A stretch of DNA of 64,000 nt, from the NCBI GenBank assembly GCA_947491935.1, contig CANLLF010000004.1, positions 62,001-126,000 of the forward strand, read 5' to 3'. Position numbers and translations under genes: made by a program. Positions within the stretch are counted from its first letter, which is position 1. Every line of letters begins with the position of its first letter. The stretch is from an uncultured Roseicyclus sp. GTDB lineage: Bacteria > Pseudomonadota > Alphaproteobacteria > Rhodobacterales > Rhodobacteraceae. The notes beneath the pieces were generated by a model. That model made no database searches. It worked only from the letters and a program-made list of their open reading frames with translations, and was not told where the DNA came from. Positions 1 through 8,663 of the stretch are shown here, piece by piece.

Positions 1-57
1 TCCAATTTTTTGGAAATGCGCGTTAAAGGTGCATGACCTGATGATCGAGGATGAGCC

Positions 58-708
58 ATGCACCGCGTCCAATCCCTGCCGAAATACCTGCGCGAACGGT
101 ATGAAGACTGGAAAGAAACGAGCTTCCCGGAGAACCGGGATTGGTTCAGGAAACTGGCGGATGAGGGTCAGCACCCCCGCGCCATGGTGATCGCGTGTTG
201 CGACAGCCGCGTGGCCATCAATTCGGTCTTCGGGCAGCGCACCGGGGAGCTGTTCGTTCACCGCAACATCGCCAATCTGGTACCGCCCTACACACCAGAC
301 GGGAACCACCACGGCACGGCGGCCGCCGTCGAATTCGCCGTCAAACATCTGAAGGTCGAGCATATTCTGGTGATGGGCCATTCACGGTGCGGCGGTGTGG
401 CCGGGTGCATGGCCATGTGCGAGGGGAACGCCCCCGAATTCGAGCTGAAAGAGAGCTTCATCGGCCGTTGGCTCGATGTCCTGCGGCCCGGCCATGCGAC
501 GGTGGCCGATATCGAAAACCCCGATGACCGCCAGACCGCGCTGGAGAAGGAGGGGATCCATGTCAGCCTCGAAAACCTCCTCGGCTATCCGTTTGTGCGT
601 GAGGCGGTGGATAGCGACCGTCTGAGCCTGCATGGACTATGGGCCGACATCGCCGATATGGACCTTGAGGCGTTTGACGGGCGCGTCCGCCACTTCGCCC
701 CTGCCTGA
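58..708 (+). CDS. Beta-class carbonic anhydrase
   Basis: Zinc enzyme interconverting CO2 and bicarbonate in the cytoplasm. The 216-residue protein has the beta-class signature: CCDSR at residues 47-51 gives zinc ligand Cys48 and the Asp49-Arg51 dyad, and GHSRCGG at 107-113 gives zinc ligands His108 and Cys111. The length is normal for the family and there is no signal peptide. The next two genes on the same strand encode an SbtA-type bicarbonate transporter and a PII-like SbtB protein, so its likely job is handling imported inorganic carbon. The gap to the transporter is 67 bp, so co-transcription is probable but not proven. The family call is very secure; the exact physiological role is inferred. 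Confidence 0.95.
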   Translation: MHRVQSLPKYLRERYEDWKETSFPENRDWFRKLADEGQHPRAMVIACCDSRVAINSVFGQRTGELFVHRNIANLVPPYTPDGNHHGTAAAVEFAVKHLKVEHILVMGHSRCGGVAGCMAMCEGNAPEFELKESFIGRWLDVLRPGHATVADIENPDDRQTALEKEGIHVSLENLLGYPFVREAVDSDRLSLHGLWADIADMDLEAFDGRVRHFAPA

Positions 709-775
709 CTTGCGCCGCGCCCGCGGCCTCCGTAAAGCGCTTGGGTAACGGCCGGACGAATGCGAAGGGACGCCC

Positions 776-1756
776 ATGGACGGTATGTTGGCATTGGCCG
801 CGGATAACCTTCTGTCGCCGATCATCCTGTTTTTCGCCCTCGGCCTTCTGGCAGCCTTTGCCCGATCGGATCTGTCGATCCCCGAAGCCATCGCCAAGGG
901 CATGTCGATTTACCTGCTCTTTGCGATCGGTTTCAAAGGCGGCGCGGCCGTCGCGGCCAATGGTATCGACGCAACGCTGATCCTGTCGCTGGTCGCGGGT
1001 GTGGTCTTGTCCTTCGCCATCCCCATGGTCGCCTTCGCGCTGTTGCGGGTGATGACCGGCCTGTCGGTTACCGATGCGGCGGCGGTGGCGGGGCATTACG
1101 GCTCCATCTCCATCGTGACCTTCGTCGCGGCGTCGTCGGTTGTGACGGCCAGCGGGCTCGATTCCGAGGGCTACATGGTCGCCGTGGCGGCGGTGATGGA
1201 AGCGCCCGCCATCCTGTCGGCCCTGTGGCTGATCGCGCGCTTCGACAAAGGCGCATCGGATATGGAGGCCGGCCTGATGCGGGAGATCTTGCTGAACGGG
1301 TCCATCGTGTTGCTGGTGGGCTCCTTCCTGATCGGCTGGATCACGGGAACCGATGGCCTCGCCCTGATCGCGCCTTTCATCGTGACTCCGTTTCAAGGCG
1401 TGTTGTGCCTGTTCCTGCTCGATATGGGCCTAGTCGCAGGCCGCGGGTTGCGGGAGGCGAAGGGTGTCTTGAAACCCGGCCTGTTCCTCTTCGGGGTGAT
1501 CATGCCGGTGGTCGGCAGCTGCTTCGGCCTCGCCGCCGGGTTGCTTCTGGGCCTCAGCACCGGCGGCGTTGTCCTTTTCATGGTCTTGTCGGCCTCGGCC
1601 TCCTACATCGCCGTGCCCGCCGCGATGCGGGTGGCCCTGCCGGAGGCGAACCCGTCGATCTACCTGACGCTGTCGCTCGGCGTGACCTTCCCCTTCAACC
1701 TCACCCTTGGCATCCCGCTTTATGTTGCGGTCGCCACCGCCCTGACCGGAGGCTGA
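776..1756 (+). CDS. sbtA: Sodium-dependent bicarbonate transporter, SbtA family
   Basis: A 326-residue polytopic membrane protein resembling the SbtA (DUF897) family, which in cyanobacteria takes up bicarbonate with sodium. It shows about ten hydrophobic segments in two pseudo-repeats. The first half has a glycine-rich FKGGAA stretch near residues 56-61 and VAGHYGS near residues 102-108, and the C-terminal half carries the matching ASASYIAVPAAMR segment. It stands between a carbonic anhydrase gene and, only 3 bp downstream, an SbtB-like gene, which strongly supports the assignment. Bicarbonate as substrate is inferred from family and context. In a photoheterotroph it would more likely feed anaplerotic carboxylases than RuBisCO, for which no gene is visible here. 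Confidence 0.88.
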   Translation: MDGMLALAADNLLSPIILFFALGLLAAFARSDLSIPEAIAKGMSIYLLFAIGFKGGAAVAANGIDATLILSLVAGVVLSFAIPMVAFALLRVMTGLSVTDAAAVAGHYGSISIVTFVAASSVVTASGLDSEGYMVAVAAVMEAPAILSALWLIARFDKGASDMEAGLMREILLNGSIVLLVGSFLIGWITGTDGLALIAPFIVTPFQGVLCLFLLDMGLVAGRGLREAKGVLKPGLFLFGVIMPVVGSCFGLAAGLLLGLSTGGVVLFMVLSASASYIAVPAAMRVALPEANPSIYLTLSLGVTFPFNLTLGIPLYVAVATALTGG

Positions 1757-1759
1757 TCC

Positions 1760-2071
1760 ATGCAAACCCACCAAGCCAAACGCGTTGAGATTACCATCGA
1801 GTCCGTCATGGAATCCCGGCTGACCAAGGCGCTTGTCGATGCCGGCGTGACCGGGTTCACGATCCTGCCGGTTCTGGGCGGGTCCGGACGGTCGGGGCAG
1901 TGGAGCCGCGAGGGGCAGGTGAGCCGCGCCGGCGGCATGGTCGCGGTTGTCTGCATCATCCGGCCGGAGCGTCTGGACGGGTTGCTCGATGCCGCCTTCG
2001 GGGTCGTTGAGCGCCATATCGGCGTGGTCTGCGTCACCGATTGCGAGGTGCTGCGGGCCGAGCGGTTCTGA
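1760..2071 (+). CDS. sbtB: PII-like signalling protein, SbtB type
   Basis: A 103-residue protein with a ferredoxin-like PII layout: a first beta strand (KRVEITIES), a helix (SRLTKALVDAGV), a glycine-rich loop (LGGSGRSGQW) in place of the T-loop, and a C-terminal strand (IGVVCVTDCEVLR). It starts 3 bp after the sbtA stop codon, so the two are very likely translationally coupled. Known SbtB proteins bind adenine nucleotides and gate the partner SbtA; that is family knowledge and is inferred here. It lacks the classical GlnB/GlnK T-loop uridylylation context, so it should not be read as a nitrogen PII protein. Confidence 0.85.
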   Translation: MQTHQAKRVEITIESVMESRLTKALVDAGVTGFTILPVLGGSGRSGQWSREGQVSRAGGMVAVVCIIRPERLDGLLDAAFGVVERHIGVVCVTDCEVLRAERF

Positions 2072-2155
2072 CGCCCCCATGCAAACTGGCGACAATAACG
2101 CACACCCTGTGGTAGTAATCCTTCTACAGGAACTAGGAAGCCCGGAGGGTCTGCC

Positions 2156-2686
2156 ATGCGCGTACTTCGCAATATTCTCATCACACTTGTCGGTCTGGTC
2201 GTCGTACTTGCCGTGGTCGGCTTTCTTTTGCCACGTCACCAGGTCGTCGAACGTGATATCGTCATCAACGCCCCGCCCGAGGCCGTATTCCCCCATATCA
2301 GCTCGCTTCAGGCCTTCGCGGAATGGTCACCCTGGGGCGATATCGATCCCGACATGCAGGTGGAGTATTCTGGGCCTGATACGGGCGTCGGCAACGTGAT
2401 GGTGTGGTCCTCCGACCATCCCAATGTGGGCAATGGACGCCAGGAAATCGTGGAAGTGGCCGAAAATGAAAGCGTGCGGACGACGCTGGATTTCGGCGAA
2501 ATGGGGTTGGCGGAGGCCTGGTGGAGGCTGGAGCCTCAAGGCGACGCCACGCGGGTTGTCTGGGGGCTTGACGCGGATATGGGTGCGGGGCCTGTGGGCC
2601 GCTGGTTCGGGCTGATGATGGATAGCTGGGTCGGAGCGGATTATGAGCGCGGGCTGGAACGGCTGCAGGCCACCGTCGAAGGGTAG
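2156..2686 (+). CDS. SRPBCC-fold protein with N-terminal membrane anchor
   Basis: A 176-residue protein. Residues 5-25 form one hydrophobic segment, probably an uncleaved anchor, followed by a START/SRPBCC (polyketide cyclase-like) domain: an ERDIVINAPPEAVFPHI strand-helix start, then the typical SLQAFAEWSPW continuation. Such domains bind hydrophobic ligands in a deep cavity, but the ligand cannot be deduced. A GGAGG-type ribosome site lies just upstream. It follows sbtB by 84 bp and converges on a DUF4139 gene, with a strong hairpin between them. No specific function is assigned. Confidence 0.8.
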   Translation: MRVLRNILITLVGLVVVLAVVGFLLPRHQVVERDIVINAPPEAVFPHISSLQAFAEWSPWGDIDPDMQVEYSGPDTGVGNVMVWSSDHPNVGNGRQEIVEVAENESVRTTLDFGEMGLAEAWWRLEPQGDATRVVWGLDADMGAGPVGRWFGLMMDSWVGADYERGLERLQATVEG

Positions 2687-2690
2687 AATG

Positions 2691-2714
2691 GCGGGGGGCG
2701 GTTGCGCCCCCCGG
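2691..2714. terminator. Bidirectional hairpin terminator between convergent genes
   Basis: GGGGGGCG at 2693-2700 and CGCCCCCC at 2705-2712 form a perfect 8-bp GC stem with a GTTG loop. It lies in the 37 bp between the stop codons of the SRPBCC gene and the DUF4139 gene. There is no clear U-tract on either strand, so it may act as a weak terminator or as a 3'-end stabiliser. Confidence 0.6.
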
Positions 2715-2723
2715 CCAAAGATT

Positions 2724-4403
2724 TCACGGGCGCCAGTCGAGGATCTGGCCGTCGGGGAACTCGAAATCGACGCCCATCTCGATGATTTCTTCCTCACCCG
2801 GCGCAACGTCGATGTCCCAGGCATGGACGCCGCGCATGTCGTCGATGTCCTCCTCACTGGGGCGCGGGTTGAGCGTCAGATCCAATTCCAGATCCTCCTG
2901 CTCGGCAAAGGGCGTGGCGTACATGATCCGAACCGTTTCCGCGTCCGGTCCGGTGTTTTCCACACCAAAGGCGATCTCGCGCGATTGGGTGTTGGACGAC
3001 ACGAACAACCCGCGATCGCCTTCCGCAAGGGACCGGTCGATCCACGTGAGTTGCAGGTGGTCGAGTGCACCGAAGGCCATCTCGGTCTCCGCCCCCATCG
3101 GGATCAACGGCAGGTACCCATCCCCCATCAACGCGCCATCGCGGTAGAACCGGGCATCGCCCGGCAGGATCGGCTCGCCGCTGCCATTGTCGGTCATGGC
3201 GATCAGAAACGCCGTCTCATCCCAGCGCGGAATGGCGCGGTTTTCGGTTTCCGTCTCAAGCTCCAGCGTATCGAAGGCCAGCAGAACCTCACCGCTCGGC
3301 GCGACGCTGACGGGCTCGGGATACGGGTAGGAGACGGAGAGGCCGCTGAATTCCGCCGTTATCACGGGCTCAATCACAGCCGCCGCGACATTTGCGTACC
3401 CGCTCTGTGCGATGGCAAGCGGGGCAGGCGCCGGTGCGACATCGGCTGCGGTTTCCAAAGCGACGATTCCTCCGGAGCGTTGTTCAGTCTCAGGATCGAT
3501 CAACCGTGCGGGGATCGAGCTTAGCTCACTGGGCACGCGCGCGCGCTGCGGATCGGACGTGGAAAACGTCACCGCCACATCCTGCCACCGCGCCACGCCG
3601 GACGTGCGCAGGGTGACATAACGATCAATCTCAAGCGTGCCGGTCTCAGTATCAAGGTCCAGTTCATAGCTTGGCTGCCACGACGCGGCGCGCGTGAAAT
3701 AGGACAGCTCCAGCGCGGCCTCCACGTCCTCAGCCGCGGCCACATCAATTGCCATCACGTTGATCTGCGGGCCAAACGGCCGAAGCTCCTGGAATGCGCG
3801 GTTTGCGTCGTTCAGGGCGGTCTGTGCGTCTACCAGCCTTTCCGCCAGATCGCGGCGGGCGACGCGGGCCTCCAGCATCTCGCCGGAAAGCCTCTCGGTC
3901 TCGGCCCCCAACGTTGCGAGAAATTGCGGCACCTGGGCGGGATCCTCCGGCATGGCCACGCCATTCTCACCGCCGCGCAGGATGGCTGCGATGTAACCCT
4001 GCTGCGTCTCGATGGCTCGAATGCGTGCATCGGCCTCCGTGATGGCATCTTGCGCCGCTTCCACCGCGTCTTCGGCGGCTTCAACGGCGGCCCGCGCCGC
4101 GGCCTGGTCGGCATCGTCAAGCGCACCTTCCTCAATCGGATGGTTGTAAAGCGGCTGTGGCGGGCCAAAGCGCACGCCCTCCGGCCCCGCGATCTGGGGT
4201 AATTCGGCGGTGTTCAGATCGGGCACGGCAATCAGAAGCCGGTGCCGCCCGGCTGGGATCGTGGCCTCGGCCAAGCGGGCCACATCGGCCCCCGCGGCAA
4301 AGACTGTGGCATCGGCCAGATCGGCCCGGATCAGGATATCGTCGGCATGGGCGGCAATGGGGGCGGCGGCGCACAGCGCCGTGGTCAGAAGAAATCGTTT
4401 CAT
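2724..4403 (-). CDS. DUF4139 (MuiA-like) secreted protein
   Basis: A 559-residue protein that starts at MKRFLLTTALCAAAPIAAHA, a clear Sec signal peptide, so it should be exported to the periplasm or envelope. After an N-terminal domain starting DDILIRADLADATVFAAGADV, residues about 90-190 are rich in Ala, Glu and Gln and look like a coiled coil. The C-terminal half is beta-rich, with the SYFTRAASWQPSYELDLD motif typical of DUF4139. Family members are annotated mucoidy inhibitor A-like, but no biochemical role is established. An in-frame Met six codons upstream would spoil the signal peptide. The gene lies 269 bp downstream of asd on the same strand. Confidence 0.85.
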   Translation of the reverse strand: MKRFLLTTALCAAAPIAAHADDILIRADLADATVFAAGADVARLAEATIPAGRHRLLIAVPDLNTAELPQIAGPEGVRFGPPQPLYNHPIEEGALDDADQAAARAAVEAAEDAVEAAQDAITEADARIRAIETQQGYIAAILRGGENGVAMPEDPAQVPQFLATLGAETERLSGEMLEARVARRDLAERLVDAQTALNDANRAFQELRPFGPQINVMAIDVAAAEDVEAALELSYFTRAASWQPSYELDLDTETGTLEIDRYVTLRTSGVARWQDVAVTFSTSDPQRARVPSELSSIPARLIDPETEQRSGGIVALETAADVAPAPAPLAIAQSGYANVAAAVIEPVITAEFSGLSVSYPYPEPVSVAPSGEVLLAFDTLELETETENRAIPRWDETAFLIAMTDNGSGEPILPGDARFYRDGALMGDGYLPLIPMGAETEMAFGALDHLQLTWIDRSLAEGDRGLFVSSNTQSREIAFGVENTGPDAETVRIMYATPFAEQEDLELDLTLNPRPSEEDIDDMRGVHAWDIDVAPGEEEIIEMGVDFEFPDGQILDWRP

Positions 4404-4672
4404 GGCAATCGGGGTCCTCAAAATGCGTTTGTGGCACCTTCAACCGGCGGGCGATCCCTGCCAAGGGCGGGAATCCCAACCGGCCACAAGATGCCGATGA
4501 TGAGGGTATGACGCGGGCCGGGTGCGGATCCTTGGCTCTCTGCCAAAAAAATTCGGTCCGCGAAAATGCGCAGCGGCAACTGCACCGACGGGCCCCGGCG
4601 CGCCACCGCCGGCTGACGGAGGCCGCAAGGTTGAGGCAGAGACGGCATTACCGCCCCCACCTCGCGCAAATA

Positions 4673-5695
4673 TCAGCCCTTTTTCAGCACCCGGTTGCCA
4701 AGCGTTTCAGCAATCTGCACGGCGTTAAGCGCCGCGCCTTTGCGCAAATTGTCGGACACGCACCAGATGTTCAGGCCGTTCTCGATCGTCACATCCTGAC
4801 GGATCCGGCTGACGAAAGTGGCGAAATCGCCAGCGGCTTCAACCGGCGTGACGTAGCCACCGTCTTCCCGCTTATCGACCACCATGACCCCAGGCGCTTC
4901 CCGCAGAATATCGCGGGCCTCGTCTTCATCCAGGAAGTCCTCAAACTCGATATTGATCGATTCCGAATGGCCCACGAACACCGGCACGCGCACGCAGGTT
5001 GCCGTGACCTTGATCGCCGGATCGACGATCTTTTTCGTCTCGGCCACCATCTTCCATTCTTCCTTCGTGTCGCCGCTATCCATGAACGCATCGATATGCG
5101 GGATCACGTTGAAGGCGATCTGCTTGGGGTAGACGGACGGCTCCACTTCCTGACCAGGCACATACATGCCCTTGGTCTGGTTCCAGAGCTCATCCATCGC
5201 GTCTTTTCCCGAGCCGCTAACCGATTGATACGTGCTGACAACCACGCGCTTGATCTTGGCCCGGTCATGAAGCGGCTTGAGCGCCACAACCATCTGCGCG
5301 GTCGAACAATTCGGGTTCGCGATGATGTTCTTCTTTGCATACCCCTCAACCGCCTCGGGGTTCACCTCGGGCACAACCAACGGCACATCGGGGTCGTAGC
5401 GATAGAGTGACGAGTTATCGATCACAATGCACCCGGCCTTCGCGGCCAAAGGTGCGTATTTCTTCGTCGCATCCGACCCGATGGCAAAGAGCGCGATATC
5501 CCAGCCGGTGAAATCGAACGTGTCGAGGTCTTTTGTCTTCAAAGTCTTTTCGCCAAAGCTGCATTCTGAGCCGAGGGATTTGCGCGAGGCAAGCGCCACG
5601 ATCTCATCCACGGGGAACTGGCGCTCGGCCAGGATATTCAGCATTTCGCGGCCCACGTTGCCCGTGGCGCCTGCTACGACGACTTTGTAGCCCAT
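4673..5695 (-). CDS. asd: Aspartate-semialdehyde dehydrogenase
   Basis: Reduces aspartyl phosphate to aspartate semialdehyde, the branch point to lysine, threonine, methionine and diaminopimelate. The 340-residue protein begins MGYKVVVAGATGNVG, the NADP-binding Rossmann motif. The catalytic Cys130 is in NPNCSTAQ, and SVSGSGKDAMDEL follows as expected. An AAGG ribosome site lies 9 nt before the chosen ATG. An ATG three codons earlier is possible, and the reading frame stays open for about 85 further codons upstream without homology-like sequence. Length and motifs are canonical. Confidence 0.96.
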   Translation of the reverse strand: MGYKVVVAGATGNVGREMLNILAERQFPVDEIVALASRKSLGSECSFGEKTLKTKDLDTFDFTGWDIALFAIGSDATKKYAPLAAKAGCIVIDNSSLYRYDPDVPLVVPEVNPEAVEGYAKKNIIANPNCSTAQMVVALKPLHDRAKIKRVVVSTYQSVSGSGKDAMDELWNQTKGMYVPGQEVEPSVYPKQIAFNVIPHIDAFMDSGDTKEEWKMVAETKKIVDPAIKVTATCVRVPVFVGHSESINIEFEDFLDEDEARDILREAPGVMVVDKREDGGYVTPVEAAGDFATFVSRIRQDVTIENGLNIWCVSDNLRKGAALNAVQIAETLGNRVLKKG

Positions 5696-6061
5696 CTCAT
5701 TCATCCTTTGGTTGGATGTCGCGGCACATAATGGATGCACTGGCCCATGGAAAGGGGCCGCAGACGTGAAGAATTCTGAACGGTGCCATTCCGGTTCCTT
5801 ATCACGGTGCTGATCGCTAAATGGGACAGCAACCTTGACAGAACGCCTCAGGTGCTCCATTTGCCCCACATGATGCTGCACTGCCGCGTGAGCAGCCGCC
5901 TGACCCGTCAGGCCCATAGCATCCCCAGAATTCCCCAAGATCCCCATCACGCAGGGTTCTGACGATCGGCAGATGAGCTGCCCGGTCGCACCCTAGCCAA
6001 GCCGCATAGTCATGTGGCTCCCCCCGGCGCGCCAATCCGGCTGCGCCCGAAAGGATATCGT
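5696..6061. other. Gene-free intergenic stretch between asd and the DEAD-box gene
   Basis: These 366 bases separate the divergent asd and helicase genes. No convincing gene or RNA was found. A TTGACA hexamer at 5835-5840 could be a -35 element for the helicase, but the hexamer 17 nt later (CATTTG) is a poor -10. If real, it would give a 5' leader of roughly 190 nt, the kind of long leader that cold-induced helicase genes often have. Both the asd promoter and the helicase promoter must lie here. Confidence 0.5.
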
Positions 6062-7333
6062 TTGTTCGATTTCGACATGCTCGGCCTGAAGCCGATCCTC
6101 TCCAAGACCCTTCAGACGGCCGGTTTCTCCGAACCGACCCCGATTCAGAACCAGGCCATCCCGCTTGCATTAGACGGCCATGACATCATGGGCCTGGCCC
6201 AGACCGGCACGGGCAAGACGCTGGCCTTCGGGCTTCCGCTGCTGGAGCACCTGCTTGCGCTGCACGGCAAGCCCGACCCCAAGACCGCACGCGCCCTGAT
6301 CCTGGCGCCCACCCGCGAGCTGGTGAACCAGATCGCCGAGCAGTTGCGCGTCTTCACCAACAATACGCCGATCAAGGTCGCCACCGTTGTGGGAGGCCAA
6401 TCCATCGGGCGTCAGATCTCCGTGCTGTCGCGCGGCACCGACATTCTTGTCGCCACGCCCGGCCGGTTGATGGACCTGATGGATCGCCGCGCGATTGACC
6501 TGAGCACCGTGAAGCACCTTGTGCTGGACGAAGCAGACCAGATGCTGGACCTCGGCTTCATTCACGCGCTGCGCAAGATCGCTCCGGCGCTCGGCACACC
6601 GCGTCAGACCATGCTGTTTTCGGCCACCATGCCGAAGCAGATGGAAGAGCTGTCGCGCGCCTATCTGACCAACCCCAAGCGGGTACAGGTTTCACCTCCG
6701 GGCAAAGCCGCGGACAAAGTCACCCAATCGGTGCATTTCATGCCCAAACCCGCAAAGCCATCGAAGCTGCGCGAGATCCTGTCGCGCGATCCCGAGGCGC
6801 TTGTGCTGGTCTTCGGCCGCACCAAACATGGCTGCGAAAAGCTGATGAAGGGCCTTGTGGCCGACGGTTTCAACGCGGCCTCGATCCATGGCAACAAGTC
6901 CCAAGGCCAGCGGGATCGCGCCATCAAGGCGTTCCGCGACGGCACGGTGAAGATCCTTGTGGCCACAGATGTCGCCGCCCGCGGCATCGACATTCCCGGC
7001 GTGGCCTACGTCATCAACTACGAGCTGCCCGATACGCCGGACAACTACGTGCACCGCATTGGCCGCACCGCGCGGGCCGGTCGTGAGGGAGAGGCGATTG
7101 CCTTCTGCTCGGCCGAGGAGGTCGATCTGCTGGTCCAGATCGAGAAGGTCATGAAGATGTCGATTCCCGTGGCTTCCGGCACGCGGCCCGAAGCGGTGAA
7201 GGCCGAGAAGCCCCAGCGCGGTGGGCGGCGCAGGCCCCAGGGCTCCAACCGCAAGCCGAAAGGTGCAGGCGGCGGGGGCGGCAACGGTCAGGCGCGTAAA
7301 CCGCGCCGGCCCCGGCGTCGCAAGGCGGCCTAA
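6062..7333 (+). CDS. DEAD-box ATP-dependent RNA helicase, RhlE-like
   Basis: Unwinds RNA duplexes, typically in ribosome assembly, mRNA turnover and cold adaptation. It has a Q motif (FSEPTPIQNQAIPLAL, about 22-37), Walker A AQTGTGKT at 46-53, PTRELV, the DEAD box in VLDEADQML, SAT, and the C-terminal HRIGRTARAG arginine-finger motif. The last 45 residues are a basic Gly/Arg/Lys tail, probably an RNA anchor. The TTG at 6062 is chosen because a GAAAGG ribosome site sits 7 nt before it and the protein then starts FDFDMLGLKP. An upstream ATG at 6014 and a downstream ATG at 6077 remain possible. It converges with an MFS gene, and the ends overlap by 4 bp. Confidence 0.93.
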   Translation: MFDFDMLGLKPILSKTLQTAGFSEPTPIQNQAIPLALDGHDIMGLAQTGTGKTLAFGLPLLEHLLALHGKPDPKTARALILAPTRELVNQIAEQLRVFTNNTPIKVATVVGGQSIGRQISVLSRGTDILVATPGRLMDLMDRRAIDLSTVKHLVLDEADQMLDLGFIHALRKIAPALGTPRQTMLFSATMPKQMEELSRAYLTNPKRVQVSPPGKAADKVTQSVHFMPKPAKPSKLREILSRDPEALVLVFGRTKHGCEKLMKGLVADGFNAASIHGNKSQGQRDRAIKAFRDGTVKILVATDVAARGIDIPGVAYVINYELPDTPDNYVHRIGRTARAGREGEAIAFCSAEEVDLLVQIEKVMKMSIPVASGTRPEAVKAEKPQRGGRRRPQGSNRKPKGAGGGGGNGQARKPRRPRRRKAA

Positions 7334-8505
7334 GCCGGCCTCTCCCGCGAGAACATGTAGGCGGCGAGCCCCAGGAGGATCGCCGCCGCAAAGATCGCAA
7401 ACAGCGCGCCATAGGCCGCCTCGGCCCCCAGATTGACGCTCAGATGCGCATAGGCCGGGCCGCTGGCGAATTGCATCACGCCTGCCCCACCCATCCCGAA
7501 CAGGTTCAGAAGCGACACACCCCGCCCCGTCAGATGCGGCGGCAGGAACGTGCGCCCATGGGCCATGAACAAGGGATAGGAGGCACCGAACAGGCCGATG
7601 ATTGCAAACATCGCAATCGCCAGCGAAAGGCCGGATGGCGGCGCCGCAAAGAGCCACAGGCACATCGCGGCCACAATCAGGTTGCCGCCGATGGCCGCGC
7701 GTTTTCGCGTGCCCACGATCCGGTCGGCGGAGCCGTAAAGGAAACTGCCGGTCACCATCGCCAGCCCCATGATCAGCGTGGCCGTGCCCACCTGTGACAG
7801 GCTCGCATCGAAGAAGTCGGTCACGTAAGGCGTGATCCACAGGCCCCTTATGCCGGCCATCGGCGCGTAGCAGATGAACATGCCGATCAGGATCGGCCAA
7901 AGCGCGCGGATCCGCAGAAGCTCGGCAAAGGATCCGTTGGCTTCTCCGTCGGGTTTCTTCGGGTCACGCACCAGCGCGGCAATGCCAAGCGCAACAATCC
8001 CGGTAAATGCGGCGGTTGCCCAGAGGGTCTCCCGCCAGCCGAACGCATCAACGGCCCAGGCGAGCGGCGCGGCCGACAAGAGATTTCCCAGCGAGCTGAC
8101 CCCCACCGTCACGCCCGCCAACGTCCCGAACATCAGGGGCGAGAACTGCCGCGCAAAGATGAAATAGGTCGCCATCAGGATCGGCGCACAGCCGAAGCCG
8201 ATCATCCCCATGGCCAATATCACGGCGCCCGGGCCCTGGGCCGTGGCAAAAACCACCGTGCCCCCAACGGCCCCCAGGATGAACAGAACCGCCGCGGTCC
8301 GGCGCGGTCCCACCGTATCGAGCGCCCATCCCACCGGAAGCTGCATCACCGCGAAAGCCGCGAACCACAGGCCCGACGCGGTTGCCAGATCCCCGGTTGT
8401 CGCCCCCAACTCGTCCCGCAGAACAGGGGACAAAACCGCAAGGAACGCGCGGAAGAACTGGCTGAGACAATAGGCCACCACAAGGAAGGCCAGACCGGCG
8501 CGCAT
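7330..8505 (-). CDS. MFS transporter
   Basis: A 391-residue 12-helix major facilitator protein starting MRAGLAFLVVAYCLSQFFRAFLAVL. The loop between helices 2 and 3 carries VGWALDTVGPRR, a variant of the MFS GXXXDRXGRR signature. Helix 1 residues (YCLSQFFRAFLAVLSP) resemble the nitrate/anion-like and uncharacterised MFS subfamilies, but the substrate cannot be read from the sequence. It is divergent from a ferric-iron binding protein gene (158 bp apart), which hints at, but does not prove, a link to metal or siderophore traffic. Confidence 0.85.
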   Translation of the reverse strand: MRAGLAFLVVAYCLSQFFRAFLAVLSPVLRDELGATTGDLATASGLWFAAFAVMQLPVGWALDTVGPRRTAAVLFILGAVGGTVVFATAQGPGAVILAMGMIGFGCAPILMATYFIFARQFSPLMFGTLAGVTVGVSSLGNLLSAAPLAWAVDAFGWRETLWATAAFTGIVALGIAALVRDPKKPDGEANGSFAELLRIRALWPILIGMFICYAPMAGIRGLWITPYVTDFFDASLSQVGTATLIMGLAMVTGSFLYGSADRIVGTRKRAAIGGNLIVAAMCLWLFAAPPSGLSLAIAMFAIIGLFGASYPLFMAHGRTFLPPHLTGRGVSLLNLFGMGGAGVMQFASGPAYAHLSVNLGAEAAYGALFAIFAAAILLGLAAYMFSRERPA

Positions 8506-8663
8506 CGGCTTTCCCTTCTGGTTTCGCGTACCTTGTCCGCGCCGCCGGGAAACGTCCAGCCTCCGCTTATCCGATAGATTTTGTCGGAAATGGCTTGACC
8601 ATAGATGCGAGTCTCTAGCAGAAAGCATCCGACGGTTTTTGTCAGGAACAAACGGAGCGACTT

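Noticed and set aside
1-14. TCCAA-TTTT-TTGGA dyad at the left edge
   Set aside because: Only 5 bp with a T-run; probably the terminator tail of a gene outside the window, but its context is missing.
4545-4565. T-run on the minus strand after asd as a rho-independent terminator
   Set aside because: The stem before the T-run is only three pairs; not convincing.
5698-5950. In-frame 85-codon extension upstream of asd
   Set aside because: Homology-like sequence and the AAGG site begin at 5695; the upstream codons look random.
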